DNA from: Streptomyces sp. NRRL WC-3626
Lineage (GTDB): Bacteria; Actinomycetota; Actinomycetes; Streptomycetales; Streptomycetaceae
Reading direction: 5' to 3'
NCBI RefSeq assembly: GCF_000718785.1
Contig: NZ_JOCA01000014.1
Span: 139,189-203,188 of the forward strand
Length of the DNA: 64,000 nucleotides
Made by a program: the position numbers and the translations under genes. Shown piece by piece: positions 36,166 through 44,511 of the stretch. The notes beneath the pieces are model-generated. The model saw nothing but the letters and a program-made list of their open reading frames with translations, had not been told where the DNA came from and ran no database searches. Position 1 is the first letter of the stretch, and the number at the start of each line of letters is the position of its first letter.

Positions 36166-36520
36166 CGAGCACTGCCTCCAGAAGGGCCCGGTCCGTCGGG
36201 TTGTGGTGGAACGCGGGGGGCTTGTCGGTCAGCGCCCCGCATTCGAGGAGGTCCGCCAGCAGCACCTTGGTGACGGCCACCGGCAGTCTGAGATGGGCGG
36301 CGACCTCGGCGACCGGGACGGGAGCGCGGCACAGGTCGAGGGCCTGTGCGTGCTCGGGGCCGAGATAGCCGAAGGGGGTGGCACCGGTGGCTCTGACCTG
36401 CGACAGCAGATCGAGGGCGACGGTGGGCCGGGTGCGGCCGTTGCTGACCGTGAAGGGCCGCACCAGCCGTCCCGCCGCGTCGTCGAGCCAGGGCCCGTCA
36501 CCGGCCGCCGTCACGCTCAA
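36143..36520 (-). CDS. Conservon DUF742 protein (CvnC-type)
   Basis: DUF742 protein of 125 residues, a predicted winged helix: LVRPFTVSNGRTRPTVALDLLSQV at the N-terminus, followed by PVPVAEVAAHLRLPVAVTKVLLADLLECG and the C-terminal D-R-x-L-L-E-x-V-L-D-G-L-R-x-L. The TTG at 36520 overlaps the roadblock stop (TTGA); a GTG at 36514 is an alternative. It overlaps the following GTPase gene by 23 bases. Adapter function between sensor and GTPase is the family view. Confidence 0.92.
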   Translation of the reverse strand: MSVTAAGDGPWLDDAAGRLVRPFTVSNGRTRPTVALDLLSQVRATGATPFGYLGPEHAQALDLCRAPVPVAEVAAHLRLPVAVTKVLLADLLECGALTDKPPAFHHNPTDRALLEAVLDGLRRQL

Positions 36521-36951
36521 GGCCTCATCGCCGGCGGTTCGACGCCCTGCTGGCGGGGAGCGGTCACCAGATACGGCCGTACGGACTTGACCAGCATCGC
36601 CATCTCGTAGCCGAGGACGGCGGCGTCGGCCTCGCGGCCGGCCATGACGGCGAGGCAGGTGCCGGAGCCGGCGGTGGTGACGAACAGCAGGGTCGAGTCG
36701 AGTTCGACGACGACCTGCCGGACGTCGCCGCCGTCGCCGAAGCGGACGCCGGCACTGCGGCCGAGGGAGTAGAGGCCGGAGGCCAGGGCGGCCATGTGGT
36801 CGGCGGCGTCCGGGTCGAGGCCGTGCACGGACTTCACCAGCCCGTCGCAGGAGAGCAGTACGGCGCTGCTGGTGTGCGGTACGCGTTGTACGAGGCCGCT
36901 CATCAGCCAGTCGAGGTCGGATACCTGGGCGGTCGGCGCGTCGCTCGCCAT
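36517..36951 (-). CDS. Conservon roadblock/LC7 protein (CvnB-type)
   Basis: Roadblock/LC7-domain protein of 144 residues: LDWLMSGLVQRVPHTSSAVLLSCDGLVKSVHGLD, then ADHMAALASGLYSLGRSAGVRFGDGGDVRQVVVELDSTLLFVT and AGREADAAVLGYEMAMLVKSVRPYL are the diagnostic segments. These domains regulate small GTPases, matching the CvnD gene two positions downstream. It lies 53 bases after the sensor gene. Confidence 0.94.
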   Translation of the reverse strand: MASDAPTAQVSDLDWLMSGLVQRVPHTSSAVLLSCDGLVKSVHGLDPDAADHMAALASGLYSLGRSAGVRFGDGGDVRQVVVELDSTLLFVTTAGSGTCLAVMAGREADAAVLGYEMAMLVKSVRPYLVTAPRQQGVEPPAMRP

Positions 36952-37004
36952 GGTGGATCGACTCCTTGGGGTACGGAAGGGTGCGGGAGCGCTGGGGGTG
37001 CTGG

Positions 37005-38927
37005 TCATCCGGCGGGCGTGCTCCCGTCGTGCCGGGCGGGGTGGTCGGCCGGGGGTGGGGGGAATCCCCGCGGGGGGTCCTGCGGGGGTCCCTGCCGTGT
37101 CTCCTGCCGGGTTTCCGCGAGACTGACGCCGCGCTGGAAGGCGGCCATCAGACCGGGGTCGTGGCCTGCGACGTACTCGCTGTCCTGGCGGGGGGCGGGG
37201 CCGTCGCGGAGCTGCGGTGCGATGTGCTCCTGGGCGCGGCGGCGGGGCAGGCCGGGTCTGTCCATGGTGCCGCGCACGGCGCCGCCGCGCGGGGTGAGGG
37301 GCACGGTCCCGGGGTCGGTGAGGGCGTCGCGGTCGCCGTGGTGGACGCCGGGTACGGCCTCGGCCGGGGTGGGCCGCACCGAGCGGGCACCGCGCAGCGG
37401 CAGCGGCGGGGCGACGGCGCCGGCGGGCGGGGCCGGGGGACGGGGTGGTGGGGACGCTTCCGCGGGGGCCGGTACGGGGGACAGGTGCCGGGCGGCCGGC
37501 AGCGGGCCGGTGTCCGGCTCGGGCGGGCGGGGTGCCGGGGCCGGTCCGCCGCCGACGGCGAGCGGTTCGGGGCCGAGCAGTGCCTGCGGCACCACGAGCA
37601 CGGCCTGGACCCCGCCGTAGATGTTGCTCTGGAGCCGGACGTGGATGCCGTGCCGCCTGGCGAGCTGGGAGACCACGAACAGGCCGATCCGCCCGTCGGC
37701 GAGCAGGCTGGCGACATGCACCTGGTCGGGGTCGGTGAGCAGGGCGTTCATCCGGTCCTGTTCGCCGGCCGGCATGCCGAGTCCGCGGTCCTCGACCTCG
37801 ACGGCGAGCCCGGAGGTGACGAGGCCGGCGCGCAGCAGGACCTGGGTGTGCGGGGCGGAGAACACGGTGGCGTTCTCGACGAGTTCGGCGAGCAGATGGA
37901 TGACGTCGGCGACGGCGTGCCCGCGCAGGGTGCCGTCGATCGGCGGCACGAGCTTGACGCGTGAGTACTGTTCGACCTCGGCGATCGCCGAGCGCAGCAC
38001 CTCGGTCATGGAGACCGGGTTGCTCCACTGCCTGCGGGAGACGGCCCCGCCGAGCACGGCGAGGTTCTCGGCGTGGCGGCGGATGCGGGTGGCGAGGTGG
38101 TCGACGTGGAAGAGCCCCTTGAGCAGGTCGGGGTCCTCCATCTCGTTCTCCAGCTCGTCGAGGATGGAGATCTCGCGGTGCACCAGGGACTGCAGCCGCC
38201 GGGCGAGGTTGACGAACACCTCGAGCTTCTGTTCGCTGCCGGTCTGGCTGGAGAGCTGGGCCGCCTGCGCCACGGCGCTGACGGCGCCGTCGTGCGCGCG
38301 GGCGAGGTCGGCGGCGAGCAGGTCGAACTCGTCGGCGTCGTCGGCCTGTTCGCCGTGCCGCCCGCGTGGCGGCGGGGGGTCGCCGCGGCGCAGGGTGTCG
38401 ACGAGGGCGCGCAGGTCGGCCTCGCGCCGGGCGGTGCTCCGGCGCAGGGTACCGACGCGGTCGTGCACCGACCGGGCGGCGCGGTCGGCGGCCACGGCGG
38501 CGATGACGATGCCGGCGAACGCCACCGAGGTGGCGCCGCCGAGAACGGCCCACAGGGTGGGGCTCGGCCGGATGCCGGTGGAGCGGACGGTGAAGATCAG
38601 GGCCGCGCAGGCACTGAGGGCCACCGCCACGGGCGGCAGCACGGCGAGCCGCAGCAGCTGGGGCCGTATCTGCGTCTCGGGCGGCGCGGGCAGGGCCCGC
38701 ACGGCCGGCCTGCCGTGCCGTCCGCCCTCGCGGCGCTCCGCCCGGGTGGCCGGGCCGGGCCGGCGGGGCCGGACATCGGCAAGTTTCACGTCCTGGCGAC
38801 CGGGCTCACGGGCCATGACCGTGGTGCCGACCGCGCCCCGCGTACCGGCCGGGCCCGGGGCGCCGGCCGGGCCCGGGCGTCGGGGTCCTTGGCCCCGTCC
38901 GCTCCCTCGTCCGCCTTGTGGCTGCAC
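37005..38927 (-). CDS. Conservon sensor histidine-kinase-like protein (CvnA-type)
   Basis: Membrane protein of about 640 residues. The N-terminal 90 residues are Gly/Pro/Arg-rich and cytoplasmic. Two membrane helices (LLRLAVLPPVAVALSACAALIF and LWAVLGGATSVAFAGIVIAAVA) enclose a very short outer loop, so there is no sizeable extracellular sensor domain. A coiled-coil/HAMP-like region and then an HATPase domain follow: N-box LLAELVENATVFS, G1 VEDRGLGMPAGE, G2 DGRIGLFVVSQLARRHG. A Pro-rich disordered tail of about 190 residues ends the protein. The GTG at 38927 (GGGGA seven bases upstream) was chosen; an ATG at 38816 and a GTG at 39038 are alternatives. Confidence 0.85.
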   Translation of the reverse strand: MQPQGGRGSGRGQGPRRPGPAGAPGPAGTRGAVGTTVMAREPGRQDVKLADVRPRRPGPATRAERREGGRHGRPAVRALPAPPETQIRPQLLRLAVLPPVAVALSACAALIFTVRSTGIRPSPTLWAVLGGATSVAFAGIVIAAVAADRAARSVHDRVGTLRRSTARREADLRALVDTLRRGDPPPPRGRHGEQADDADEFDLLAADLARAHDGAVSAVAQAAQLSSQTGSEQKLEVFVNLARRLQSLVHREISILDELENEMEDPDLLKGLFHVDHLATRIRRHAENLAVLGGAVSRRQWSNPVSMTEVLRSAIAEVEQYSRVKLVPPIDGTLRGHAVADVIHLLAELVENATVFSAPHTQVLLRAGLVTSGLAVEVEDRGLGMPAGEQDRMNALLTDPDQVHVASLLADGRIGLFVVSQLARRHGIHVRLQSNIYGGVQAVLVVPQALLGPEPLAVGGGPAPAPRPPEPDTGPLPAARHLSPVPAPAEASPPPRPPAPPAGAVAPPLPLRGARSVRPTPAEAVPGVHHGDRDALTDPGTVPLTPRGGAVRGTMDRPGLPRRRAQEHIAPQLRDGPAPRQDSEYVAGHDPGLMAAFQRGVSLAETRQETRQGPPQDPPRGFPPPPADHPARHDGSTPAG

Positions 38928-39289
38928 GTACCGGTCCCCGCTCCCTGATCCGACTGTTGGACGCGGCCGCTCGGCGTGCCATGCCCCACGACATGAGGTG
39001 CCGCGTGCCGCCCGACCGACACTCACCGTAGTCGCCACCGCATCATGTGCGGTGGGCAGTTGACAAACTCAGACGGACGGCATCGCGCTCTGGTATGAGG
39101 CTTCGTACGACAGACCGATAACCCTCCCGAGCGAAGAATCGGGAGTGAACAGGGACCGATCAGAGCTGGTCACAAGCGGTCGCTACGAGCGCGCGGAACA
39201 GAGCGGCGCCCGACCGCCCGAGCCCGCCACCCCTTCGTCGCGAACGCGTCGGGCACGCACCGAAGCGCTTCAGCCCTCCGGCCAGAACA
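38928..39289. other. Non-coding stretch upstream of the conservon
   Basis: This 362-base region (252 bases if the GTG at 39038 were used) holds the conservon promoter on the minus strand. The only secondary structure seen is a 7-bp dyad (CTCCCGA at 39124-39130, TCGGGAG at 39139-39145), which could weakly terminate the oxidoreductase gene. A TTGACA occurs on the plus strand at 39060, without a convincing -10 or a gene to serve. Nothing else was recognised. Confidence 0.5.
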
Positions 39290-40486
39290 TCACTCACCGT
39301 CACTTCCGGGTCGGGGCAGGGAGCTCGCTCCACCCCGTACGGTGTTCAGGTAGTGGTCGCCGATGGCCCGCATGGTGGGACCGGCGGGACCGCGGTCGAC
39401 CAGGGCGAGGACGTTGCGCCAGAACCGGTCGATGCCGTCCGCGTCGGTGAGTGCCAGGACGCGTTCGCCGGTGAGGAGGGCGGCCCGGGCGGTGACCGTG
39501 CCGGCCATCGCCACCTGGGCGGCCGTGTCGGCGCGTTGCTCGTGGCCGAGCCCCCGCCCCGCCGCGAGGGCGTCCGCCATGGCCGTCGTCGCGCGGTCGG
39601 TCACCGCCGAGGCGGTGTGCAGGGCGAGCGCCGACTCCCCGTAGGCCAGCAGCAGATCGGCGTCGTCGTCGAGCGCCCGGATGTGGCGTGCGGAGCGGCT
39701 GAGGTCCCTGGCCTCCGCCAGCGCCCCCTCGGCCACGCCGAGCGCGACCTGGGTCAGCATGAGCCCGAGGGCGTGCGGCGCCAGGGCGGTGTGCGGCGGG
39801 ATCGTGTCCTCGTCGCGGCCGGCCGGGCCCAGCACGTCGGCGGGGTCGACCGGTACGCCGTCGAAGCGGACGGTGCCCGCGCCGGTGAGCCGCTGACCGA
39901 GCCGGTCGTGCGACGGATCACGGCCGACGCGCGGGTGCCGGGCGTCCACGACCACGACGACCGGTTCGTGCGTGCCGGCCCGGACGGCGTCGAGGACCAG
40001 CCGGTCGGCCTCGTCGACGGCGGCGGGCAGGGCGCGGTGTCCGTCGAGGACCGGACCGGGGGCGAGCGTGGGGCCCGGAAGCTCGCCGCGGGGCAGCGGC
40101 CCGGGTGTACCGGTGGCACCGGCCCACAACCACTGTTCCCGCGCCGCGCGCGCCTCCAGCGCGGCGGCGCGCTCCGGGGTGCCGAAGAAGCGCGCACTCC
40201 AGGACAGCACGTAGTGGCGGCCGAGCAGTTCGCCGATCGATCCGTCGGCGGCGGCGATCCGGCGGACGACGGCACAGGCATCGCGCCAGCCCATGCCGCC
40301 GTCCGGCGAGGGAGGGGCGAGCACGGCCGGCAGCCCGGACTCACGCAGCCGCGCGACCTCGTCGAAGGGCGGCTTGCCGGCCCGGTCCCGCTCGATCGCG
40401 TCCACGGCGAGGTCGTCGGCGACCTCGTCGGCGACCCGCCGCCAGAAGTCCCCGGCGGCCTCGGTGATCACCTCCACCTCACCCAC
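39290..40486 (-). CDS. Acyl-CoA-dehydrogenase-like flavin oxidoreductase (SfnB/DszC-type)
   Basis: Protein of 398 residues with the acyl-CoA dehydrogenase fold: N-terminal helical domain (FDEVARLRESGLPAVLAPPSPDGGMGWRDACAVVRRIAAADGSIGELLGRHY), middle beta domain (VRFDGVPVDPADVLGPAG) and C-terminal helical domain. The catalytic Glu of true dehydrogenases is not evident, and the opening resembles the FMNH2-dependent monooxygenases of the DszC/SfnB group used in organosulfur scavenging. The GTG at 40486 was chosen, with GGGGAATC ahead. A clear 7-9-7 dyad lies ten bases upstream, and an Rrf2 regulator gene lies 116 bases upstream on the same strand. The sulfur link is inferred. Confidence 0.8.
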   Translation of the reverse strand: MGEVEVITEAAGDFWRRVADEVADDLAVDAIERDRAGKPPFDEVARLRESGLPAVLAPPSPDGGMGWRDACAVVRRIAAADGSIGELLGRHYVLSWSARFFGTPERAAALEARAAREQWLWAGATGTPGPLPRGELPGPTLAPGPVLDGHRALPAAVDEADRLVLDAVRAGTHEPVVVVVDARHPRVGRDPSHDRLGQRLTGAGTVRFDGVPVDPADVLGPAGRDEDTIPPHTALAPHALGLMLTQVALGVAEGALAEARDLSRSARHIRALDDDADLLLAYGESALALHTASAVTDRATTAMADALAAGRGLGHEQRADTAAQVAMAGTVTARAALLTGERVLALTDADGIDRFWRNVLALVDRGPAGPTMRAIGDHYLNTVRGGASSLPRPGSDGE

Positions 40487-40496
40487 GATTCCCCAT

Positions 40497-40519
40497 TTCC
40501 CTATTGGATTAGTAGGGAA
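40497..40519. promoter_or_regulatory. Rrf2-type operator dyad before the flavin oxidoreductase
   Basis: TTCCCTA at 40497-40503 and TAGGGAA at 40513-40519 form a perfect 7-bp inverted repeat with a nine-base AT-rich spacer. It ends ten bases before the GTG start and lies 83 bases downstream of the rrf2 stop. The AT-richness stands out in this region. Confidence 0.65.
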
Positions 40520-40602
40520 TCATCCTGTGGGACGGCAGGGCCGTGGACAAGGGAGCATCCACCCATCGGACGCGCCCGTTCCACCGAACGGAACTGCGGG
40601 GA

Positions 40603-41061
40603 CTACGGGTTGGTCCAGGCGGCCGGCGCGTCGGCCAGCCGCACGACGTCCTCGGGCAGCCGGCCCGAGACGACGTCCGCGAGGGACACACCCTCCAGGA
40701 TCTGCCGCACATTGGCCCGCAGGGCGATCCACAGCGGGAGCAGGGCGGTGGCCGGTCCGGTGTACGAGAGGTCGGGCGGCCGCACGTCCTGTACCGAGAC
40801 GAGCGGGCCGTCGACGGCCCGGATGACGTCGGCGATGCTGATGTCGTCCGCGGGCGCGGCCAGCCGGTAGCCGCCGTTGGCGCCGCGCCGGCTCATCACC
40901 AGGCCCTCGCGGCGCATGTCGTTGAGGATGCCCTCCAGGAACTTGTGCGGGATCTCCTGGGCGTCGGCGATCGTCTCCGCGGTGAGCGGACACGCCTCGG
41001 GCGCGGCAGCGAGCTGCAGCGCGGCACGCACCGCATAATCCGCCCTGGCCGAGATCCGCAT
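40603..41061 (-). CDS. Rrf2-family transcriptional regulator
   Basis: Rrf2 protein of 152 residues. The N-terminal winged helix opens MRISARADYAVRAALQLAAA and continues LTAETIADAQEIPHKFLEGILNDMRREGLVMSRRGANGGYRLA (about 28-70). The central Fe-S cysteines of IscR/NsrR are absent: the only Cys is in EACPLTAE, so it is more like CymR, which senses thiol status through a partner. The start (ATG 41061) gives an almost leaderless mRNA. Together with the dyad at 40497 and a sulfur-type oxidoreductase it suggests sulfur-responsive control; this is an inference. Confidence 0.9.
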   Translation of the reverse strand: MRISARADYAVRAALQLAAAPEACPLTAETIADAQEIPHKFLEGILNDMRREGLVMSRRGANGGYRLAAPADDISIADVIRAVDGPLVSVQDVRPPDLSYTGPATALLPLWIALRANVRQILEGVSLADVVSGRLPEDVVRLADAPAAWTNP

Positions 41062-41089
41062 ACCCGCATTATCCAGCACGCCCGTACGG

Positions 41090-41617
41090 CTACAGCTGGT
41101 CCCCCGCGCCGGCCGGCTCCGGGGGATGCGCCCCGCCACCGTCCTTGGAGTCGTCCTCGCAGGTCCGTCTGTCGAAGACGGACTGGTCATTGGGGATCAT
41201 CAGCACGGCGGCGACCCGCTCCGGATGCTCGACGACGAGATAGTCGTCCCCGGTGGGATCGCCGCCCGGCCCGAACGCCTGGGACGCGTCGACCGTCCGG
41301 CACCCCAACGCCACCCGCGCGTCATCGACCGCACAGGCGTCCACCGCCGGACCGGATCCGTCGTCACCGCCGTGGAAGCGGAACCGGAAGTGCACCTGGT
41401 CGCCTTCGGCGGGCACCTGCGGATGCGGCTCGAGCCGCCACCCGACGACCTCGGCGGTGACCCCGACGAGCCGCCCCGTCGCGTCCTCGACCTCCACCCT
41501 GACCGCGGCCTCCCCCCGCTCCGCGGTCGTCTCGGAACAGACCCAGGAAGAACACCCGGACAGCACGACCATCCCGAGTCCCACCGAAACCCCGGCACAC
41601 GCCCGCACGACGAACAC
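41090..41617 (-). CDS. Putative lipoprotein of unknown function
   Basis: Exported lipoprotein of 175 residues. The signal peptide runs to the lipobox VLSGC with the lipidated Cys at residue 22, followed by SSWVCSETT. The mature part is beta-rich (VRVEVEDATGRLVGVTAEVVGWRLE, VHFRFRFHGGDDG) with four further cysteines, and ends in an acidic and then Pro-rich tail. I do not recognise the family. A GTG start at 41617 is used. It lies 28 bases upstream of the rrf2 gene on the same strand, so they may be co-transcribed. Confidence 0.72.
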   Translation of the reverse strand: MFVVRACAGVSVGLGMVVLSGCSSWVCSETTAERGEAAVRVEVEDATGRLVGVTAEVVGWRLEPHPQVPAEGDQVHFRFRFHGGDDGSGPAVDACAVDDARVALGCRTVDASQAFGPGGDPTGDDYLVVEHPERVAAVLMIPNDQSVFDRRTCEDDSKDGGGAHPPEPAGAGDQL

Positions 41618-41730
41618 TCAGGTGACCTCCGGTCGGAATGGAGTGGATCACTCTAGTCCCGACCCGGACGCCACGTGACGCACCCGCCCGGCGCTGCCTT
41701 CCTGGCGGCGCTCGTCCCGGCCGGCGGCTC

Positions 41731-41761
41731 GGGAGACGCTCCAGCAACCGGACCGTCTCCC
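41731..41761 (-). terminator. Hairpin after the MBL hydrolase gene, flanked by G-runs
   Basis: GGGAGACG (41731-41738) pairs with CGTCTCCC (41754-41761) with a 15-base loop. On the minus strand two runs of eight G (41772-41779 and 41759-41766) lie between the gene stop and the stem. Confidence 0.6.
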
Positions 41762-41787
41762 CCCCCGACTGCCCCCCCCGGCCCGCG

Positions 41788-42981
41788 TCAGCGGTCGCCG
41801 GCCAGGTCGAGGGTCTCCTCGGGGGCCGGGGTGGCGCCGCCCCGCTTCGCGGTGGGGGTCCAGTGGTGTGTGACCGCGGAGGTCAGGGGGCGCCACCAGG
41901 GGGTGGTCGGGACGTCACCCGTGGGTTCGAAGGGCTCGCCCGGGTGGGGGAACGCGGCCGTCTGGCCGGCGGCCGCCGCCGCGTCCGTCATCCACTCCCC
42001 CGGCTCCGCCCACGCGTGCGGGGCCAGGTTGAAGGTGCCCCAGTGGATGGGGAGGAGGACGCCGGTCGCCTCGCCGGACTGGAGGTCGAGGTGGGCGCGG
42101 ACGCCTTCCTCGGGGGTCATGTGGATGTCGGGCCAGAAGTCCGAGTACGCGCCGACCTGGATCATCGTGGCGTCGAACGGGCCGTGGTCGGCGCCGATGT
42201 CCCTGAAGCCGTCGAAGTAGCCGGTGTCGCCGCTGTGGTAGATCCGGTGGTGCTCGCCCGCGACGGCCCAGGACGCCCACAGGGTGTGCTGGGTGTTGCG
42301 CAGGCCCCGGCCGCAGAAGTGGCGGGCCGGGGTGGCGGTGAGGGTGAGGCCGCCGACCTTGGTCGCCTCGTGCCAGTCCAGCTCGCGCAGCCGGCCGGGG
42401 GACACGCCCCAGCGCTCCAGGTGCGCGCCGACGCCGAGGGGTACGGCGAACAGGGTGTCCGTGCCGGCCAGCGCCTTGATCGTGGGCAGGTCGAGGTGGT
42501 CGTAGTGGTCGTGGGAGATCACCACGACGTCGACCGGGCCGAGGGCGGCCAGCGGCAGCGGGGCGGGGTGCAGCCGCTTGGGGCCCGCGAAGGGGAACGG
42601 CGAGCAGCGCTCACCCCATACGGGGTCGAAGAGCACCCGGTGTCCGTCGATCTCCGCGAGCACGCTGGAGTGGCCCATCCAGGTCAGCCGCAGCCCGCTC
42701 GCCGGCGGGCGGGAGATGTCGGCGAGGGTGGTGGGGTGCACCGGGATGGTGCCCTTGGGTGCGCGCCGGGAGCGGGAGTCCTTGTCGAAGTAGATCTTCG
42801 CGAGGTCCCGCGTCGAGCCCGAGGGGCGGATCCGGGCGGTGCCGCCGGGATTCTGGAACACGCCGTCCCTGAAGTGCGGGGATCTGCGGATGCGGGCCAT
42901 GCGCTCGCCGCTCGGGTCCGCGCCGAAGGCTTCGGGCCGCAGGGCGCGCAGCCCGGAGCTCTGGGAACGGGAACCGGCCAC
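41788..42981 (-). CDS. MBL-fold metallo-hydrolase (NAPE-PLD/UlaG-like)
   Basis: Metallo-beta-lactamase-fold hydrolase of 397 residues. The metal motif is ISHDHYDHLD (about 152-161), with further ligands in ATPARHFCGRG and YHSGDTGYFDGF and a final His in PIHWGTFNL. WMGHSSVLAEIDGHRVLFDPVWG is the usual opening of this subfamily, which includes N-acyl phosphatidylethanolamine phospholipase D. The N-terminal 80 residues are a basic extension. The GTG at 42981 follows TGGAGGTACC. The natural substrate cannot be told from sequence. A hairpin follows the gene. Confidence 0.87.
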   Translation of the reverse strand: MAGSRSQSSGLRALRPEAFGADPSGERMARIRRSPHFRDGVFQNPGGTARIRPSGSTRDLAKIYFDKDSRSRRAPKGTIPVHPTTLADISRPPASGLRLTWMGHSSVLAEIDGHRVLFDPVWGERCSPFPFAGPKRLHPAPLPLAALGPVDVVVISHDHYDHLDLPTIKALAGTDTLFAVPLGVGAHLERWGVSPGRLRELDWHEATKVGGLTLTATPARHFCGRGLRNTQHTLWASWAVAGEHHRIYHSGDTGYFDGFRDIGADHGPFDATMIQVGAYSDFWPDIHMTPEEGVRAHLDLQSGEATGVLLPIHWGTFNLAPHAWAEPGEWMTDAAAAAGQTAAFPHPGEPFEPTGDVPTTPWWRPLTSAVTHHWTPTAKRGGATPAPEETLDLAGDR

Positions 42982-43014
42982 GGTACCTCCAGGTGGAGTC
43001 GGTCAGACATTCCA

Positions 43015-43494
43015 TTATGTGCGGCCGGAGCGACAACGCGGTGCCGGGTTCGGCCGGGACGGTTCGCGGGTCATGAACACGTCGACCGGGTCCTCCGTCC
43101 GTACGGTGAATCCGTGCCGCTCGTAGAGGCGGCGGGCCGGACTGCCGCGCAGGACGTTCAGCCGTACGACGGTGGCGGCGCGGTCGCACCGCTCCAGCAG
43201 TTCGCGCAGCACGGCCGAGCCGATGCCGCCGCCCTGACGGTCCGGTGCCAGATAGAAGTGCTCCAGCCAGTGGCAGTCCCCGGCGGGACGCAGGGCCACA
43301 CAGCCGGCGAAGGCGCCGCCCGTCTCGATCACCCACGTGTGGGCCGGGTCGAAGCCGTCGCGCAGCCGCTGCCGTACCCGCTGCGCGTCGTAGCGGCCGA
43401 GCCGTTCCAGATCGGCCCGCAGGACCAGGGCGCGCAGCTCGGCCACCGCCTCCACGTCCGTGGCGGCCGCCTGCCGCAGGCCCCAGTCCTCCAT
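43015..43494 (-). CDS. GNAT-family N-acetyltransferase
   Basis: GCN5-related acetyltransferase of about 159 residues. The acetyl-CoA site is FYLAPDRQGGGIGSAVLRELLERC, and NVLRGSPARRLYERHGFTVRTED is the C-terminal motif B with the usual Y-E-x-x-G-F. The ATG at 43494 (MEDWGLRQ) was chosen; a GTG three codons upstream is also possible, and neither has a strong ribosome site. It is flanked by the SGNH hydrolase gene (25 bases upstream) and the MBL hydrolase gene on the same strand. The substrate is unknown. Confidence 0.88.
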   Translation of the reverse strand: MEDWGLRQAAATDVEAVAELRALVLRADLERLGRYDAQRVRQRLRDGFDPAHTWVIETGGAFAGCVALRPAGDCHWLEHFYLAPDRQGGGIGSAVLRELLERCDRAATVVRLNVLRGSPARRLYERHGFTVRTEDPVDVFMTREPSRPNPAPRCRSGRT

Positions 43495-43519
43495 GATCAC
43501 CACGCTACCGCGCGGGTGC

Positions 43520-44338
43520 TCACGCCACCGAGGCGATCCGCTCCTTGATGTCGTGCGGCGACAGCGCCCCCTTGGCGATCACATGGTCGCCGGAGGACTC
43601 CCCGCGCAGCCGGCGGCCGATCCACGGCACCAGGTACTCGCGGGCCCAGTGGACGTCGTCCCGCCGGATCTCCAGGACGCCGCGGGGCGGCAGGGACGGC
43701 CAGGGCTGCTCCGGGTCGGCCGGGGTCCTGAGGCCGAGGGCCTGTCCCGCGCGCAGTGCGACGCGGGTGTGCCCCTCCGGTGACAGGTGCAGCCGGTCGG
43801 CGTCCCACGCCCTGCGGTCCTGGACGCTCCTGAGGGACCACAGGTCGAGCACCGGGCAGCCGTAGCGGTCGGCGACGGCCCGCACATGCCCGTTGTACGT
43901 CGCGATCTTGCCGCGCAGATGCTTCAGCAGGGGCACGCCACGGGTGTCGAACCCGGTCGTCACCATCACCGTGCCCGATACGGCCGTGAGCGCGGCGATC
44001 GCCTGCTCGAACCGCTCGGCCACCTCGTCCGGGTCGCTGCCGGGACGGAGGATGTCGTTGCCGCCCGCGCAGAACGAGACCAGGTCGGGGGCGAGTTCGA
44101 CCGCCCTCACCAGTTGGTCCGCCATGATCTGGTCCAGGAGCTTTCCGCGCACCGCGAGATTCGTGTACTGGAAGTCGCCTTCGGGCCGGAGGTCCGCGAG
44201 AAGGACGGCGAACCGGTCGGCCCAGCCGACGAACGCCCCGTCGGGGCCGGGGTCGCCGACGCCCTCGGTGAAGCTGTCCCCCACCGCCACGTACGACCCG
44301 ATCACTGCTCTGCTGTCACTCTTCGAATCGTCTGCCAC
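43520..44338 (-). CDS. SGNH/GDSL-family hydrolase
   Basis: Cytoplasmic SGNH esterase/lipase-like protein of 272 residues with all four blocks: block I YVAVGDSFTEGVGD (catalytic Ser), block II the Gly in NLAVRGKLLDQI, block III GGNDILRPG (Asn), and block V DRLHLSPEGH (Asp and His). There is no signal peptide. The GTG start at 44338 has a weak GGAGCTC-like site. The final 50 residues (WAREYLVPWIGRRLRG) are a family-specific tail. It heads a minus-strand run with the GNAT and MBL genes. The substrate is unknown. Confidence 0.9.
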   Translation of the reverse strand: MADDSKSDSRAVIGSYVAVGDSFTEGVGDPGPDGAFVGWADRFAVLLADLRPEGDFQYTNLAVRGKLLDQIMADQLVRAVELAPDLVSFCAGGNDILRPGSDPDEVAERFEQAIAALTAVSGTVMVTTGFDTRGVPLLKHLRGKIATYNGHVRAVADRYGCPVLDLWSLRSVQDRRAWDADRLHLSPEGHTRVALRAGQALGLRTPADPEQPWPSLPPRGVLEIRRDDVHWAREYLVPWIGRRLRGESSGDHVIAKGALSPHDIKERIASVA

Positions 44339-44441
44339 GGGAGCTCATGATTCACCTTCCAATGTGACCTACGCGACCGTAAGGAAGGGTTGACGCGCGG
44401 TGAGATAAGACACTCTCAAAATGTTGGCCAATTCCGGAATA

Positions 44442-44483
44442 CGCCGAAGGCCGGCCCCGTGGATCGGGGTCCGGCCTTCGGCG
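44442..44483 (-). terminator. Strong terminator after the LysM/M23 peptidase gene
   Basis: CGCCGAAGGCCGG (44442-44454) pairs with CCGGCCTTCGGCG (44471-44483); an inner CCCC/GGGG pairing with one bulged base extends it. It lies 28 bases after the gene stop. Confidence 0.88.
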
Positions 44484-44511
44484 CGCGTGTCAGGAAGGGA
44501 TGCCGCGGGGG

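Noticed and set aside
39060..39065. TTGACA as a plus-strand promoter
   Set aside because: No -10 at a proper distance and no plus-strand gene follows; treated as chance.
41638..43548. Plus-strand frame of about 636 codons opposite the MBL and GNAT genes
   Set aside because: Both minus-strand genes have clear catalytic motifs; the plus frame has none.
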